Shown in pieces: positions 1-6,302 of a DNA stretch of 6,507 nt. The stretch comes from Deltaproteobacteria bacterium (GTDB lineage: Bacteria > Desulfobacterota > Syntrophia > Syntrophales > UBA2210): assembly GCA_016934695.1 (NCBI GenBank), contig JAFGSH010000235.1, positions 1 to 6,507 on the forward strand. The letters are read 5' to 3'. The stretch's first letter is position 1; each line of letters starts with the position of its first letter. Under the pieces are notes generated by a model. It ran no database searches, was not told the DNA's origin, and saw only the letters and a list, made by a program, of their open reading frames with translations. The translations under genes and the position numbers were made by a program.

Positions 1-410
1 AGGTCGGAGTCGTTGATCCACCCGTCATAGATGTTCTTCCCGGACGCCCACTGCGTCTGGAGTTTTTCTATGACGTCTCCTTCCTGAATCAGGTCATGGG
101 AGACCTTGATCCCGGTGATCTCTTCGAAGGCCTGGGCCAGTACCTTGGCCTCATATTCATGAGTGGGGATGGTCTCGGAGACGACCTTGATGTTCATCCC
201 CTTGAAGGGCTTGGCCGCGTTGATGAACCACTCCATCTCCTTCATCTGCTGGGCTTTGGTCAGGGTTGACGGCTGAAATTCCTCTTCGACCCACTTCTTG
301 GCGGCCGCCATGTCCGCGCTCGCCGGAGCGGCGAAAAACACGAACAGCGCAGCCACAACCACCCCCAGGATGATCATCCCGGGTCTCCTCCTCGGTGCTC
401 TGTGTAGCAT
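1..410 (-). CDS. glpV: Periplasmic solute-binding protein of glycerol-type ABC importer (N-terminal part)
   Basis: First 136 residues of an extracellular solute-binding protein; the rest lies beyond the left edge. It should capture the substrate, probably glycerol, in the periplasm and deliver it to the GlpP/GlpQ permeases. Seen: an Arg-rich n-region (R4, R7-R9), a hydrophobic core at about 13-28, and an Ala-Ser-Ala signal peptidase I site at 30-32 with mature protein starting near D33. There is no lipobox Cys, so it should be soluble. The mature part carries stretches I recognise from GlpV-type proteins: EFQPSTL at the start, then VSETIPTHEYEAKVLAQAFE, EITGIKV, and GKNIYDGWINDSDL at the edge. 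It is the last gene of the importer operon. A strong AGGAGGT lies 6 bases before the chosen start. An internal ATG at 377 also has a good ribosome site, but starting there would remove the positively charged n-region. The family call is strong; the substrate is inferred. Confidence 0.87.
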   Translation of the reverse strand, partial: MLHRAPRRRPGMIILGVVVAALFVFFAAPASADMAAAKKWVEEEFQPSTLTKAQQMKEMEWFINAAKPFKGMNIKVVSETIPTHEYEAKVLAQAFEEITGIKVSHDLIQEGDVIEKLQTQWASGKNIYDGWINDSD

Positions 411-423
411 AAAGCCACCTCCT
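385..423 (-). promoter_or_regulatory. Two tandem ribosome binding sites for the binding protein
   Basis: AGGAGGT (minus strand, 417-423) sits 6 bases before the ATG at 410. AGGAGGAG (385-392) sits 7 bases before an in-frame ATG at 377. Both are near-ideal. The upstream start is preferred because it supplies the basic n-region of the signal peptide. The second site lies within the Arg-Arg codons and may be a by-product of Arg codon choice. Confidence 0.6.
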
Positions 424-482
424 CTTGTTAGCCTTCAGTGGTAATCAGCGAGTAAAACCGTCTCTATGCCTGCGATGTTAAG

Positions 483-501
483 GCCGTGAACACCGCACGG
501 C
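483..501 (-). promoter_or_regulatory. Intercistronic stem-loop before the binding-protein gene
   Basis: A 6-base-pair GC-rich inverted repeat, GCCGTG (483-488) and CACGGC (496-501), with a 7-base loop. It lies in the 116-base gap between the small membrane protein gene and the binding-protein gene. This is the longest gap inside the operon. No T run follows on the minus strand, so it is not a Rho-independent terminator. A possible role, by analogy with other binding-protein operons, is mRNA processing or stabilisation. The rest of 411-526 shows nothing else I can name. Confidence 0.35.
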
Positions 502-526
502 ACAGAACTCACTCCCCCCTTTCTTC

Positions 527-805
527 CTATCCCCAGCGCATGACGATGATCATCCAGATTGCCGAGATAGGGAGCGCAAACCAAAGGGATGCGTCCGTAA
601 GCCCGATCCAGATAAGATGGATGTAAGCGCTTCCCAGCAGTCCCAGGAAGAAGCGTGTGCCACGCGTTGTGGGGACCATTAAAAAACCGCGGCGCTCGAT
701 CGTGGGTGACACCAACTCCCATACGAGCATGCCGCACAGCATCACAAAGATGGTGATGAAGAAGAGAGCCGTCGGCAACGTCCAGTACATCCACCATAAA
801 CTCAT
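527..805 (-). CDS. glpU: Small three-helix membrane protein of the importer operon (GlpU, DUF2160-like)
   Basis: A 92-residue integral membrane protein with predicted helices at about 7-30, 51-69 and 73-89. A short basic loop joins helices 1 and 2, including ERRGFL and TTRG (about 37-49), and the protein ends in Arg-Trp-Gly. The pattern of ERRGF, then TTRG-x-R-x-F-x-GLLGSA, then an RWG C-terminus is what I recall of the DUF2160 family, found between permease and binding-protein genes of GlpSTPQUV-type glycerol importers. No catalytic motif is visible and the family has no established biochemical role that I know of. It may stabilise the permease pair or help gating, which is inference. It starts 20 bases after the GlpQ stop, with an AAGGGGA site 7 bases before the ATG. 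Size and context fit the family fully, so this is a real gene and not a leftover frame. Confidence 0.85.
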   Translation of the reverse strand: MSLWWMYWTLPTALFFITIFVMLCGMLVWELVSPTIERRGFLMVPTTRGTRFFLGLLGSAYIHLIWIGLTDASLWFALPISAIWMIIVMRWG

Positions 806-825
806 GGTTATTCCCCTTATTGAGA

Positions 826-1625
<800 letters not shown>

Positions 1626-1629
<4 letters not shown>

Positions 1630-2507
1630 GCCTTTTCTCCTTTCCCCACAAACAAGAGCGCCTGGTAGAACATGAAACTGAAGAGGAGCACGATCAGGAA
1701 GTAGATCAGCGAGAATGCCGCGGCCGGCCCCACATCGAACTGGCCGGTGGCGAGCTTGACCAGGTAGATCGACAGAAACGTGGTGGAATTCCCGGGACCG
1801 CCCCCCGTCAGGGCGAAGGGCTCCGCGTAGATCAGGAAGCTGTCCATCCACCGGAGCAGGACGGCGATGGTGAGCACCCCGCGCATCTTCGGCAACTGGA
1901 TGTACCAGAAGGTCGCCCACGGCGACGCGCCGTCGATCTTGGCCGCCTGGAAGTACGCCTCGGGGATGGCCCGCAGGCCGGCGTACGACAGGAGGGCCAC
2001 CAGCGGGGTCCAGTGCCAGACCTCCATGGCCATCAGGGTGACCCAGGCGTAGATCGGTTTTGCCGTGTGATCGAAGGTGTCTTCCAAGATGCCCAGGCTG
2101 TTGATCCCCACCCCGAAGAGGCCGATATCCGGCCGGGTAAAGATGATCCAGACCGTTCCGATCACGTTCCAGGGGATGAGGAGGGGAAGTGCCAGCGTCA
2201 CCAGGGAGATCGAGGCTCCCCATCCCTTCTTCGGCATCGCCAGGGCGATCATAATCCCGAGGGGGATCTCTATCAACAGGACGAGGCCGGAAAAGAGGAA
2301 TTGCCGCCACAAGGCGTCGTGGAGACGATAGTCGCTCAACATTTCCTTAAACCACTCCGTCCCGACAAAGACGGTCTCCCCGGGGCCGAAGATATCCTGC
2401 ACCGAGTAGTTGACCACGGTCATCAGGGGGATGATGGCGCTGAAGGAGACAATCACGAAGACGGGGAGCACCAGAAACCACGCCCTGTTATCCGGCCATT
2501 TGTCCAT
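1626..2507 (-). CDS. glpP: ABC importer permease, MalF type (GlpP)
   Basis: A 293-residue inner-membrane permease, partner of GlpQ. The first helix (about 10-32) is followed by a short periplasmic stretch, with further helices at about 70-91, 100-123, 153-173, 208-228 and 263-286. The EAA coupling loop spans about 183-206: EAYFQAAKIDG, then YIQLP, matching the E-A-A-x3-G-x9-I-x-LP consensus. The segment FALTGGGPGNSTTFLS (231-246) is typical of MalF-like sugar and polyol permeases. The start follows the upstream ATPase gene's stop by 16 bases and has AAGGAG 6 bases before the ATG. The stop overlaps the GlpQ start by 4 bases. Known of the family: GlpP and GlpQ together form the glycerol channel in Rhizobium leguminosarum. 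The substrate here is inferred from that resemblance, and another polyol is possible. Confidence 0.9.
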
Positions 2508-2523
2508 ACGTCACTCCTTCTTT

Positions 2524-3609
2524 CTATGTAACCACCCGACCGTCGGCGAACAGCCTGATCCACTGCTTCGGAAAGTAGACCCACACCCTGCCTTCGGAGA
2601 CGGGCTTTCCCTCGGGTACCTTGGCCCGCAGGGTATGACCGGCCAGGTCGATCGTCACGATCCGGTAGCTGCCCTGATCCTCGATCATTGTTACCGCCGC
2701 CTCCACACTTGTATCGTCCGGTTTCGGACGCACATCGAGGTGCATCGGGCGGATCCCTATCTCCAGCTTTCCCTGCGCCTTACGGCCCAGGACCGCCATT
2801 TTTTCGTCCAGGGGGATGAGAGTCCCGTCGACCCGTGCCGCGTTCTCCTCCAGGGTACATTCGAGAAAGTTCATCCCCGGGCTGCCGATGAAGAACCCCA
2901 CGAAGGTATGCGCGGGATTCTCGAAGAGGTCCTGAGGGGTGCCGATCTGCACGATCTCCCCTTCGAGCATGATCGCCACCTGGTCGGCGAAGGTCAGGGC
3001 CTCGATCTGGTCATGAGTGACATAGATCAATGTCAATTTCAGTTGTTCGTGTATCTCTTTGAGCTTTCGCCGCAGGGTCCATTTCAGGTGGGGGTCGATG
3101 ACGGTCAGGGGTTCATCGAAGAGGATGGCCGCCACGTCGGCCCTGACCAACCCCCTCCCCAGCGAGACCTTCTGTTTCAGATCGGCGCTCAACCCGGCGG
3201 CCCGCTTGTTGATGACATGTGCCAGGTCTAGTATGTCGGCCACCTCGTGCACGCGCCGGCGGATCTCGTCGTTTGCGACCCCCCTGTTTTGCAAGGGGAA
3301 GGCCAGGTTGCCGAACACGGTCATGGTGTCATACAGGACGGGGAACTGAAAGACCTGGGCGATGTTGCGCTTTTCCGGGGTCAGCGCGGAGACGTCCCTC
3401 CCGTCGAACAGGACGCGCCCCGTGGTGGGCTGCAGCAGCCCCGAGATGATGTTCAGCAGGGTGGTCTTGCCGCAGCCGGAGGGACCCAGCAGGGCATAGG
3501 CCCCGCCGTCCTCCCAGGCAGTGTCGATCCGTTTCAGGGCGTAATCGGATTCCGTTTTGGGCCTGCGCAGGTAGCTGTGCGTAATGTCATGCAACTCAAT
3601 GCGAGCCAT
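2524..3609 (-). CDS. glpT: ABC importer ATPase with degenerate signature motif (GlpT)
   Basis: A 361-residue cytoplasmic ATPase of the MalK/UgpC type: nucleotide-binding domain about 1-235, then a C-terminal OB/TOBE-like regulatory domain with GIRPMHL. Seen: Walker A GPSGCGKT (42-49), Q-loop Gln88, Walker B AILFDE with Glu166, and switch His199 in YVTHDQIEAL. The signature that should read LSGGQ is LSADLKQK (140-147), and the D-loop is TVID (169-172) instead of SNLD. Everything needed to bind and cleave its own ATP is present, but it offers a poor signature to its partner. That matches GlpT of glycerol importers. I chose the ATG at 3609 because AGGAG lies 6 bases upstream; for the ATG at 3615 that site would directly abut the start codon. 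The gene begins 9 bases after the GlpS stop. It is unrelated to the glycerol-3-phosphate antiporter also named GlpT. Confidence 0.9.
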   Translation of the reverse strand: MARIELHDITHSYLRRPKTESDYALKRIDTAWEDGGAYALLGPSGCGKTTLLNIISGLLQPTTGRVLFDGRDVSALTPEKRNIAQVFQFPVLYDTMTVFGNLAFPLQNRGVANDEIRRRVHEVADILDLAHVINKRAAGLSADLKQKVSLGRGLVRADVAAILFDEPLTVIDPHLKWTLRRKLKEIHEQLKLTLIYVTHDQIEALTFADQVAIMLEGEIVQIGTPQDLFENPAHTFVGFFIGSPGMNFLECTLEENAARVDGTLIPLDEKMAVLGRKAQGKLEIGIRPMHLDVRPKPDDTSVEAAVTMIEDQGSYRIVTIDLAGHTLRAKVPEGKPVSEGRVWVYFPKQWIRLFADGRVVT

Positions 3610-3618
3610 GAGCATCTC

Positions 3619-4719
3619 CTATCGCGGCCCCTCTTCAAGGGCGGGATGTCCCGGCGACGCGACAAGGGCGCCTGAGTCATCGTACACAAAGAAGGAAGAG
3701 GGGTCGACATGGATTGTTATGGGGGCTCCGAGACGCAGGGAATGAATGCCGCTTTCCTGTATCACCAGGCGGGTACTGTCATAGTCGGCATGGATGAATG
3801 TATCCGATCCGCTTATCTCAGAGAGCGCCACGGTTGCATTTATGGGGGCGTCATGCTCCCCGGTCGATGACAGGGAGAGGTGATGCGCACGGACACCGAA
3901 CAGGTATTCCCCGGCCGGCAGGGATTTCAGGTGGTTTTTCAAGGGTATTTCAAGGCCGTACCCGAGCCGGGCGGTCCCTTCGGTCACGGTGCCGTTCAGA
4001 TAGTTCATGGGCGGGTCGCTGAATATGTCGGCCACCCTCCGGGTTGCCGGGTTGCGGTAGACTTCTTCGGTTGGTCCCGTTTGCAGAACGCGCCCTTTAT
4101 CAATGACGACGATATTTCCCCCCAGCATCAGGGCCTCGGTCGGTTCCGTGGTGGTGTATACAACGATAGCCTTGCGCTGTTTGAAGATTTCCTGAAGCTC
4201 GACCCGCAGCTCTTCGCGCAGCTTGAAATCCAGATTTACCAGGGGCTCATCCAGGAGCAGGAGATCGGACTTCTTGACCAGAGCCCGGGCGATGGCGGTT
4301 CGTTGCTGCTGTCCCCCCGAAAGCTCCGCGGGCAGGCGGTCCAGCAGGGGATCGAGGTGCAGCATGGCGGAAGCTTCGCGGACTTTTCTGTCGATCTCGC
4401 GCTTGTTCTCCCCGCTCAACCTGAGGGGGGATGCTATGTTTTCATAGACTGTCAGGGAGGGATAATTGATGAACTGCTGGTAGACCATCGCGATATTGCG
4501 TTTTCTGACCTTGACCCCCGTGACGTCTTCTCCGTTGACCAGCACCCTGCCGGAGGTGGGACGGTCGAGACCGGCTATCATGCGGAGGAGCGACGTCTTG
4601 CCGGCCAGGGTATGCCCGAGCAGGACGTTACGCGATCCTGTCTCGAATGCCAGGTTGATGTCGTAGAGATGAGTTTCGCGGCCGATTTTCTTGGTAACGG
4701 CTTCCAGTGTTAAGGACAT
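3619..4719 (-). CDS. glpS: ABC importer ATPase lacking the switch histidine (GlpS)
   Basis: A 366-residue ATPase, expected to pair with GlpT under the GlpP/GlpQ permeases. Seen: an unusual but complete Walker A GHTLAGKT (35-42), Q-loop Gln81, canonical signature LSGGQQQR (133-140), Walker B LLLLDE with Glu158, and D-loop VNLD (161-164). The switch region that normally reads VTHDQxEA is TTTEPTEA (189-196), so the catalytic His is Thr191 (bases 4147-4149). The C-terminal part is OB/TOBE-like, with GVRAHHL in place of the usual GIRPEHL. The GHTLAGKT loop and the TTTEPTEAL segment are, as I recall, typical of GlpS proteins, so the change looks like a family trait and not a recent mutation. It is the first gene of the importer operon. 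The start at 4719 (MSLTLEAV) aligns with MalK-type N-termini; its ribosome site is weak (GGTG 8 bases upstream). An in-frame ATG at 4752 would add 11 residues and has a poorly placed site. Confidence 0.9.
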   Translation of the reverse strand: MSLTLEAVTKKIGRETHLYDINLAFETGSRNVLLGHTLAGKTSLLRMIAGLDRPTSGRVLVNGEDVTGVKVRKRNIAMVYQQFINYPSLTVYENIASPLRLSGENKREIDRKVREASAMLHLDPLLDRLPAELSGGQQQRTAIARALVKKSDLLLLDEPLVNLDFKLREELRVELQEIFKQRKAIVVYTTTEPTEALMLGGNIVVIDKGRVLQTGPTEEVYRNPATRRVADIFSDPPMNYLNGTVTEGTARLGYGLEIPLKNHLKSLPAGEYLFGVRAHHLSLSSTGEHDAPINATVALSEISGSDTFIHADYDSTRLVIQESGIHSLRLGAPITIHVDPSSFFVYDDSGALVASPGHPALEEGPR

Positions 4720-4744
4720 GAGACGAACACCCGTTCTTTTTATC

Positions 4745-4758
4745 CGGAGCATGCTCCG
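4745..4758. repeat. Perfect 14-base palindrome upstream of glpS
   Basis: CGGAGCATGCTCCG is exactly self-complementary. It lies 25 bases before the chosen glpS start and covers the alternative ATG at 4752. As DNA it could be an operator. As RNA it could fold into a 5-base-pair stem with a CAUG loop just upstream of the weak glpS ribosome site. No T run follows on the minus strand, so it is not a terminator. Confidence 0.5.
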
Positions 4759-4942
4759 CTTGCGATGAACAAAAATCAGCCTTCTCGGAATCCGCGAGCG
4801 GTTTCAGAAAAGGCCCGAACATCACCCTTTTATCATCAAAAAAGTATCTTCGGTGTCTTCTCTACTGGGGAAGGCGGCATCCGCCGTCTCGGCATCCTAC
4901 GGCTGCCGTACAGTCAAAACAAGCAGTCGATTGGAGTTAACT

Positions 4943-4970
4943 ATCTTATATTTGTACAATATAAAAACAA
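4943..4970 (-). promoter_or_regulatory. Candidate promoter of the importer operon
   Basis: On the minus strand, TTGTTT (4965-4970) and TAAGAT (4943-4948) are 16 bases apart, each matching 4 of 6 positions of the sigma-70 consensus. An overlapping TATATT (4959-4964) matches the -10 consensus better but lacks a good -35 box. The position in the AT-rich gap and the flanking palindromes support a promoter here. The exact boxes are uncertain. Confidence 0.3.
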
Positions 4971-4983
4971 CCGCGTGTACACG
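4952..4983. promoter_or_regulatory. Pair of TGTACA-centred palindromes, possible operators
   Basis: TTGTACAA (4952-4959) and CGTGTACACG (4974-4983) are perfect palindromes sharing the core TGTACA. Their centres are 23 bases apart, about two helical turns. One falls in the spacer of the candidate promoter and the other lies just upstream of its -35 box. This is the arrangement expected of a dimeric repressor binding two sites on one DNA face. The regulator is not in the window and I cannot name it. Confidence 0.4.
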
Positions 4984-5013
4984 TATACCAGATTATCGAG
5001 CCGGTTGCCACTA

Positions 5014-5037
5014 TTTTTTTACATTTTTTTATTTTTT
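5014..5037. other. Phased T tracts, probably bent DNA
   Basis: Runs of T7 (5014-5020), T7 (5024-5030) and T6 (5032-5037) begin 10 and 8 bases apart on the plus strand (A tracts on the minus strand). Tracts near helical phase bend DNA. They lie about 45-70 bases upstream of the candidate -35 box, so they could aid transcription of the importer operon. Confidence 0.4.
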
Positions 5038-5062
5038 CGAAAAATCGAAATCACATTTTCGA
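5035..5062 (-). terminator. Weak terminator after the aminotransferase
   Basis: About 10 bases beyond the aminotransferase stop, the minus strand reads TCGAAA, a 6-base loop, then TTTCGA and five T residues. This is a short AT-rich stem with a short T run, so termination would be inefficient. A third copy of the element (5035-5040) lets the middle arm pair in the other direction instead, with a 4-base loop. Confidence 0.3.
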
Positions 5063-5071
5063 CAACCCGCT

Positions 5072-6235
5072 CTATGGCAATAAAGCCGCTTGGGCTGCGG
5101 CAAGGCCCACTCCCGGTTCGAATCTGTATCCCGCCTGGGCGAGGCCCGTTTCGATCGCCCCCACGGTGGCGAAGATATCGTTCCCGCTCACGACCCCCAT
5201 GTGGCCGATGCGGAAGTATGTCTCCCTGATTTCGGGCAGGAGTCCTCCTGCGAGGATGACACCGGCCTGGGCGATCAGGGGGAGGACGCTGCCGGTCACG
5301 CCGTCCGGGAAGTAGGGGGCGGTCAGGGTGTTGGCCGCCTTGTCGGGGCTCACCGGTATCTGCCTGAGTCCCAGGGCGGTCATGGCAGCCTTGAGGGCGT
5401 TGCTCATGAGACGGTGGCGGGCGAAGCGGGTGTCCATCCCCTCGGCGATGATCTGTTCGAGGCTGACGTTGAGGGCCCAGACGAGGTTGACCGCCTGCGT
5501 CCCGAAGTAGGCGGCCTTGCGCCCCTCGTACGATTCCATGATGGGGAGCCAGTTCGCCCAGTCCGAATAGTAGCTTCCGACGGGGGTCCGGCGTTTTTTG
5601 AAGGTCTCGACGGCCCGGGGGCTCGCCACGAGGAGTGCCAGCCCGGGAGGGACGCCGATGGCCTTCTGGCAGGCTGTGAGGACGATATCTACCCCCCACG
5701 CTTCCTGGCGCAGCTCTTCGCCGGCGACGGAACAGACCCCGTCCACAATGCAGAGAATTCCGTATTTGCCGCACAGCCCGGCCAGTCCCTTGACGTCGGT
5801 CAGGACGGCGGTGGAGGTGTCGACATGGGTCACCGTCATCACTTTGTAGTCGGCCTTCTTGATCTCAGCCTCGATCTCCTCCAGGGAGGGGGCATCTCCG
5901 ACAGCCGCCTTCACCTGCGTGACCCGGGCCCCGTATCGCTCCAGGATGGCGGCGAAACGGTCGCTGAAGTACCCCGTGTTGATCACGAGGGCGTTGTCCC
6001 CCGGTTCGATGACGTTGCACGCGGCCATATCAATCGCCATCGTGCCGGAGCCGGCAATGATAAAGGGCTGCCCCCCGGGGCAGAGGAATACATCGCGCAT
6101 CCGTTCAAGTGCCTCCCCCATGCAGTCGGCGAAGGCGGGGGCAACATGACTCGTCGTTGGCATGCTCATTGCCCGCATCACCTCGGGTGTAAACTCGATC
6201 GGTCCCGGGATCATGAGAAGTCTTCGGTTCTTCAT
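5072..6235 (-). CDS. Class V aminotransferase, alanine/serine-glyoxylate type
   Basis: A 387-residue pyridoxal-phosphate enzyme, normal length for the alanine-glyoxylate / serine-glyoxylate / serine-pyruvate aminotransferase group. It would move an amino group from serine or alanine to glyoxylate or pyruvate in the cytoplasm. Seen: N-terminal PGPIEFTPEV (10-19), the phosphate-binding AGSGTMAIDMA segment (61-71), cofactor-ring Asp165 in IVDGVCSVAGE, the Schiff-base lysine Lys191 in ACQKAIGVPPGLALL, and the carboxylate-binding Arg342 in YFRIGHMG. All expected residues are present. The start has GGGAGGT 7 bases upstream. The gene lies 67 bases after the NlpC/P60-like gene and about 350 bases before the importer operon, from which it is probably transcribed separately. 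Exact amino donor and acceptor cannot be read from the sequence. Related purine-catabolism (PucG-like) or phosphonate (2-aminoethylphosphonate) transaminases are less likely alternatives. Confidence 0.88.
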   Translation of the reverse strand: MKNRRLLMIPGPIEFTPEVMRAMSMPTTSHVAPAFADCMGEALERMRDVFLCPGGQPFIIAGSGTMAIDMAACNVIEPGDNALVINTGYFSDRFAAILERYGARVTQVKAAVGDAPSLEEIEAEIKKADYKVMTVTHVDTSTAVLTDVKGLAGLCGKYGILCIVDGVCSVAGEELRQEAWGVDIVLTACQKAIGVPPGLALLVASPRAVETFKKRRTPVGSYYSDWANWLPIMESYEGRKAAYFGTQAVNLVWALNVSLEQIIAEGMDTRFARHRLMSNALKAAMTALGLRQIPVSPDKAANTLTAPYFPDGVTGSVLPLIAQAGVILAGGLLPEIRETYFRIGHMGVVSGNDIFATVGAIETGLAQAGYRFEPGVGLAAAQAALLP

Positions 6236-6258
6236 TTTTATTACCTCCCTTGTGCTGT

Positions 6259-6295
6259 GTGAGGTGAAACCGCCTCACGATGTGAATCGATACAC
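6259..6295. repeat. Two dyads upstream of the aminotransferase
   Basis: GTGAGG (6259-6264) pairs with CCTCAC (6273-6278) over an 8-base loop. Next to it, GTGAATCGATACAC (6282-6295) is a palindrome around ATCGAT with one mismatched pair. Both lie in the short gap between the NlpC/P60-like stop and the aminotransferase ribosome site. No T run follows on the minus strand. They could be an operator or an mRNA structure. Confidence 0.3.
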
Positions 6296-6302
6296 GGCTG
6301 CG

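Larger units (their letters stand above)
4720..5071 (-). promoter_or_regulatory. Gene-free leader and control region of the importer operon
   Basis: About 350 bases between the aminotransferase stop and the glpS start. Bases from about 4920 to 5071 are markedly AT-rich compared with the flanking genes; bases 4720-4920 are more mixed. Short frames here give no protein-like sequence. The AT-rich part is the natural place for the operon promoter. The nearer part would be a leader of roughly 200 bases, with small GC hairpins such as GGCGG/CCGCC (4873-4885) and a direct repeat of CGGCATCC (4875-4882 and 4890-4897). I recognised no known riboswitch. Confidence 0.55.

Noticed and set aside
1630..2310. 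227-codon open frame continuing upstream of GlpQ without a stop, which could suggest a longer GlpQ
   Set aside because: It overlaps GlpP out of frame. Its product is rich in Arg, Pro, Gly and Asp with no membrane segments, while GlpP in the other frame is a clear permease. The ATGA overlap and the ribosome site fix the GlpQ start at 1629.
3880..4713. 277-codon plus-strand frame opposite GlpS
   Set aside because: It is antisense to a well-supported ATPase and its translation has no recognisable domain.
4628..4825. 65-codon minus-strand frame overlapping the start of glpS, considered as a leader peptide
   Set aside because: Composition looks random, it runs into glpS out of frame, and I see no convincing ribosome site or amino-acid run that would suggest attenuation.
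4720..4920. Possible riboswitch in the importer leader
   Set aside because: I looked for glycine, TPP and cobalamin riboswitch consensus segments and found none; only small unrelated hairpins are visible.
4765..5229. 154-codon plus-strand frame across the control region
   Set aside because: It runs through AT-rich intergenic DNA into antisense of the aminotransferase, and its composition changes abruptly with the base composition.
5090..6262. 390-codon plus-strand frame fully opposite the aminotransferase
   Set aside because: The product is rich in Gly, Asp, His and Arg with no recognisable motif. Long antisense frames are expected opposite GC-rich genes, and the minus strand has a complete enzyme with all its catalytic residues.
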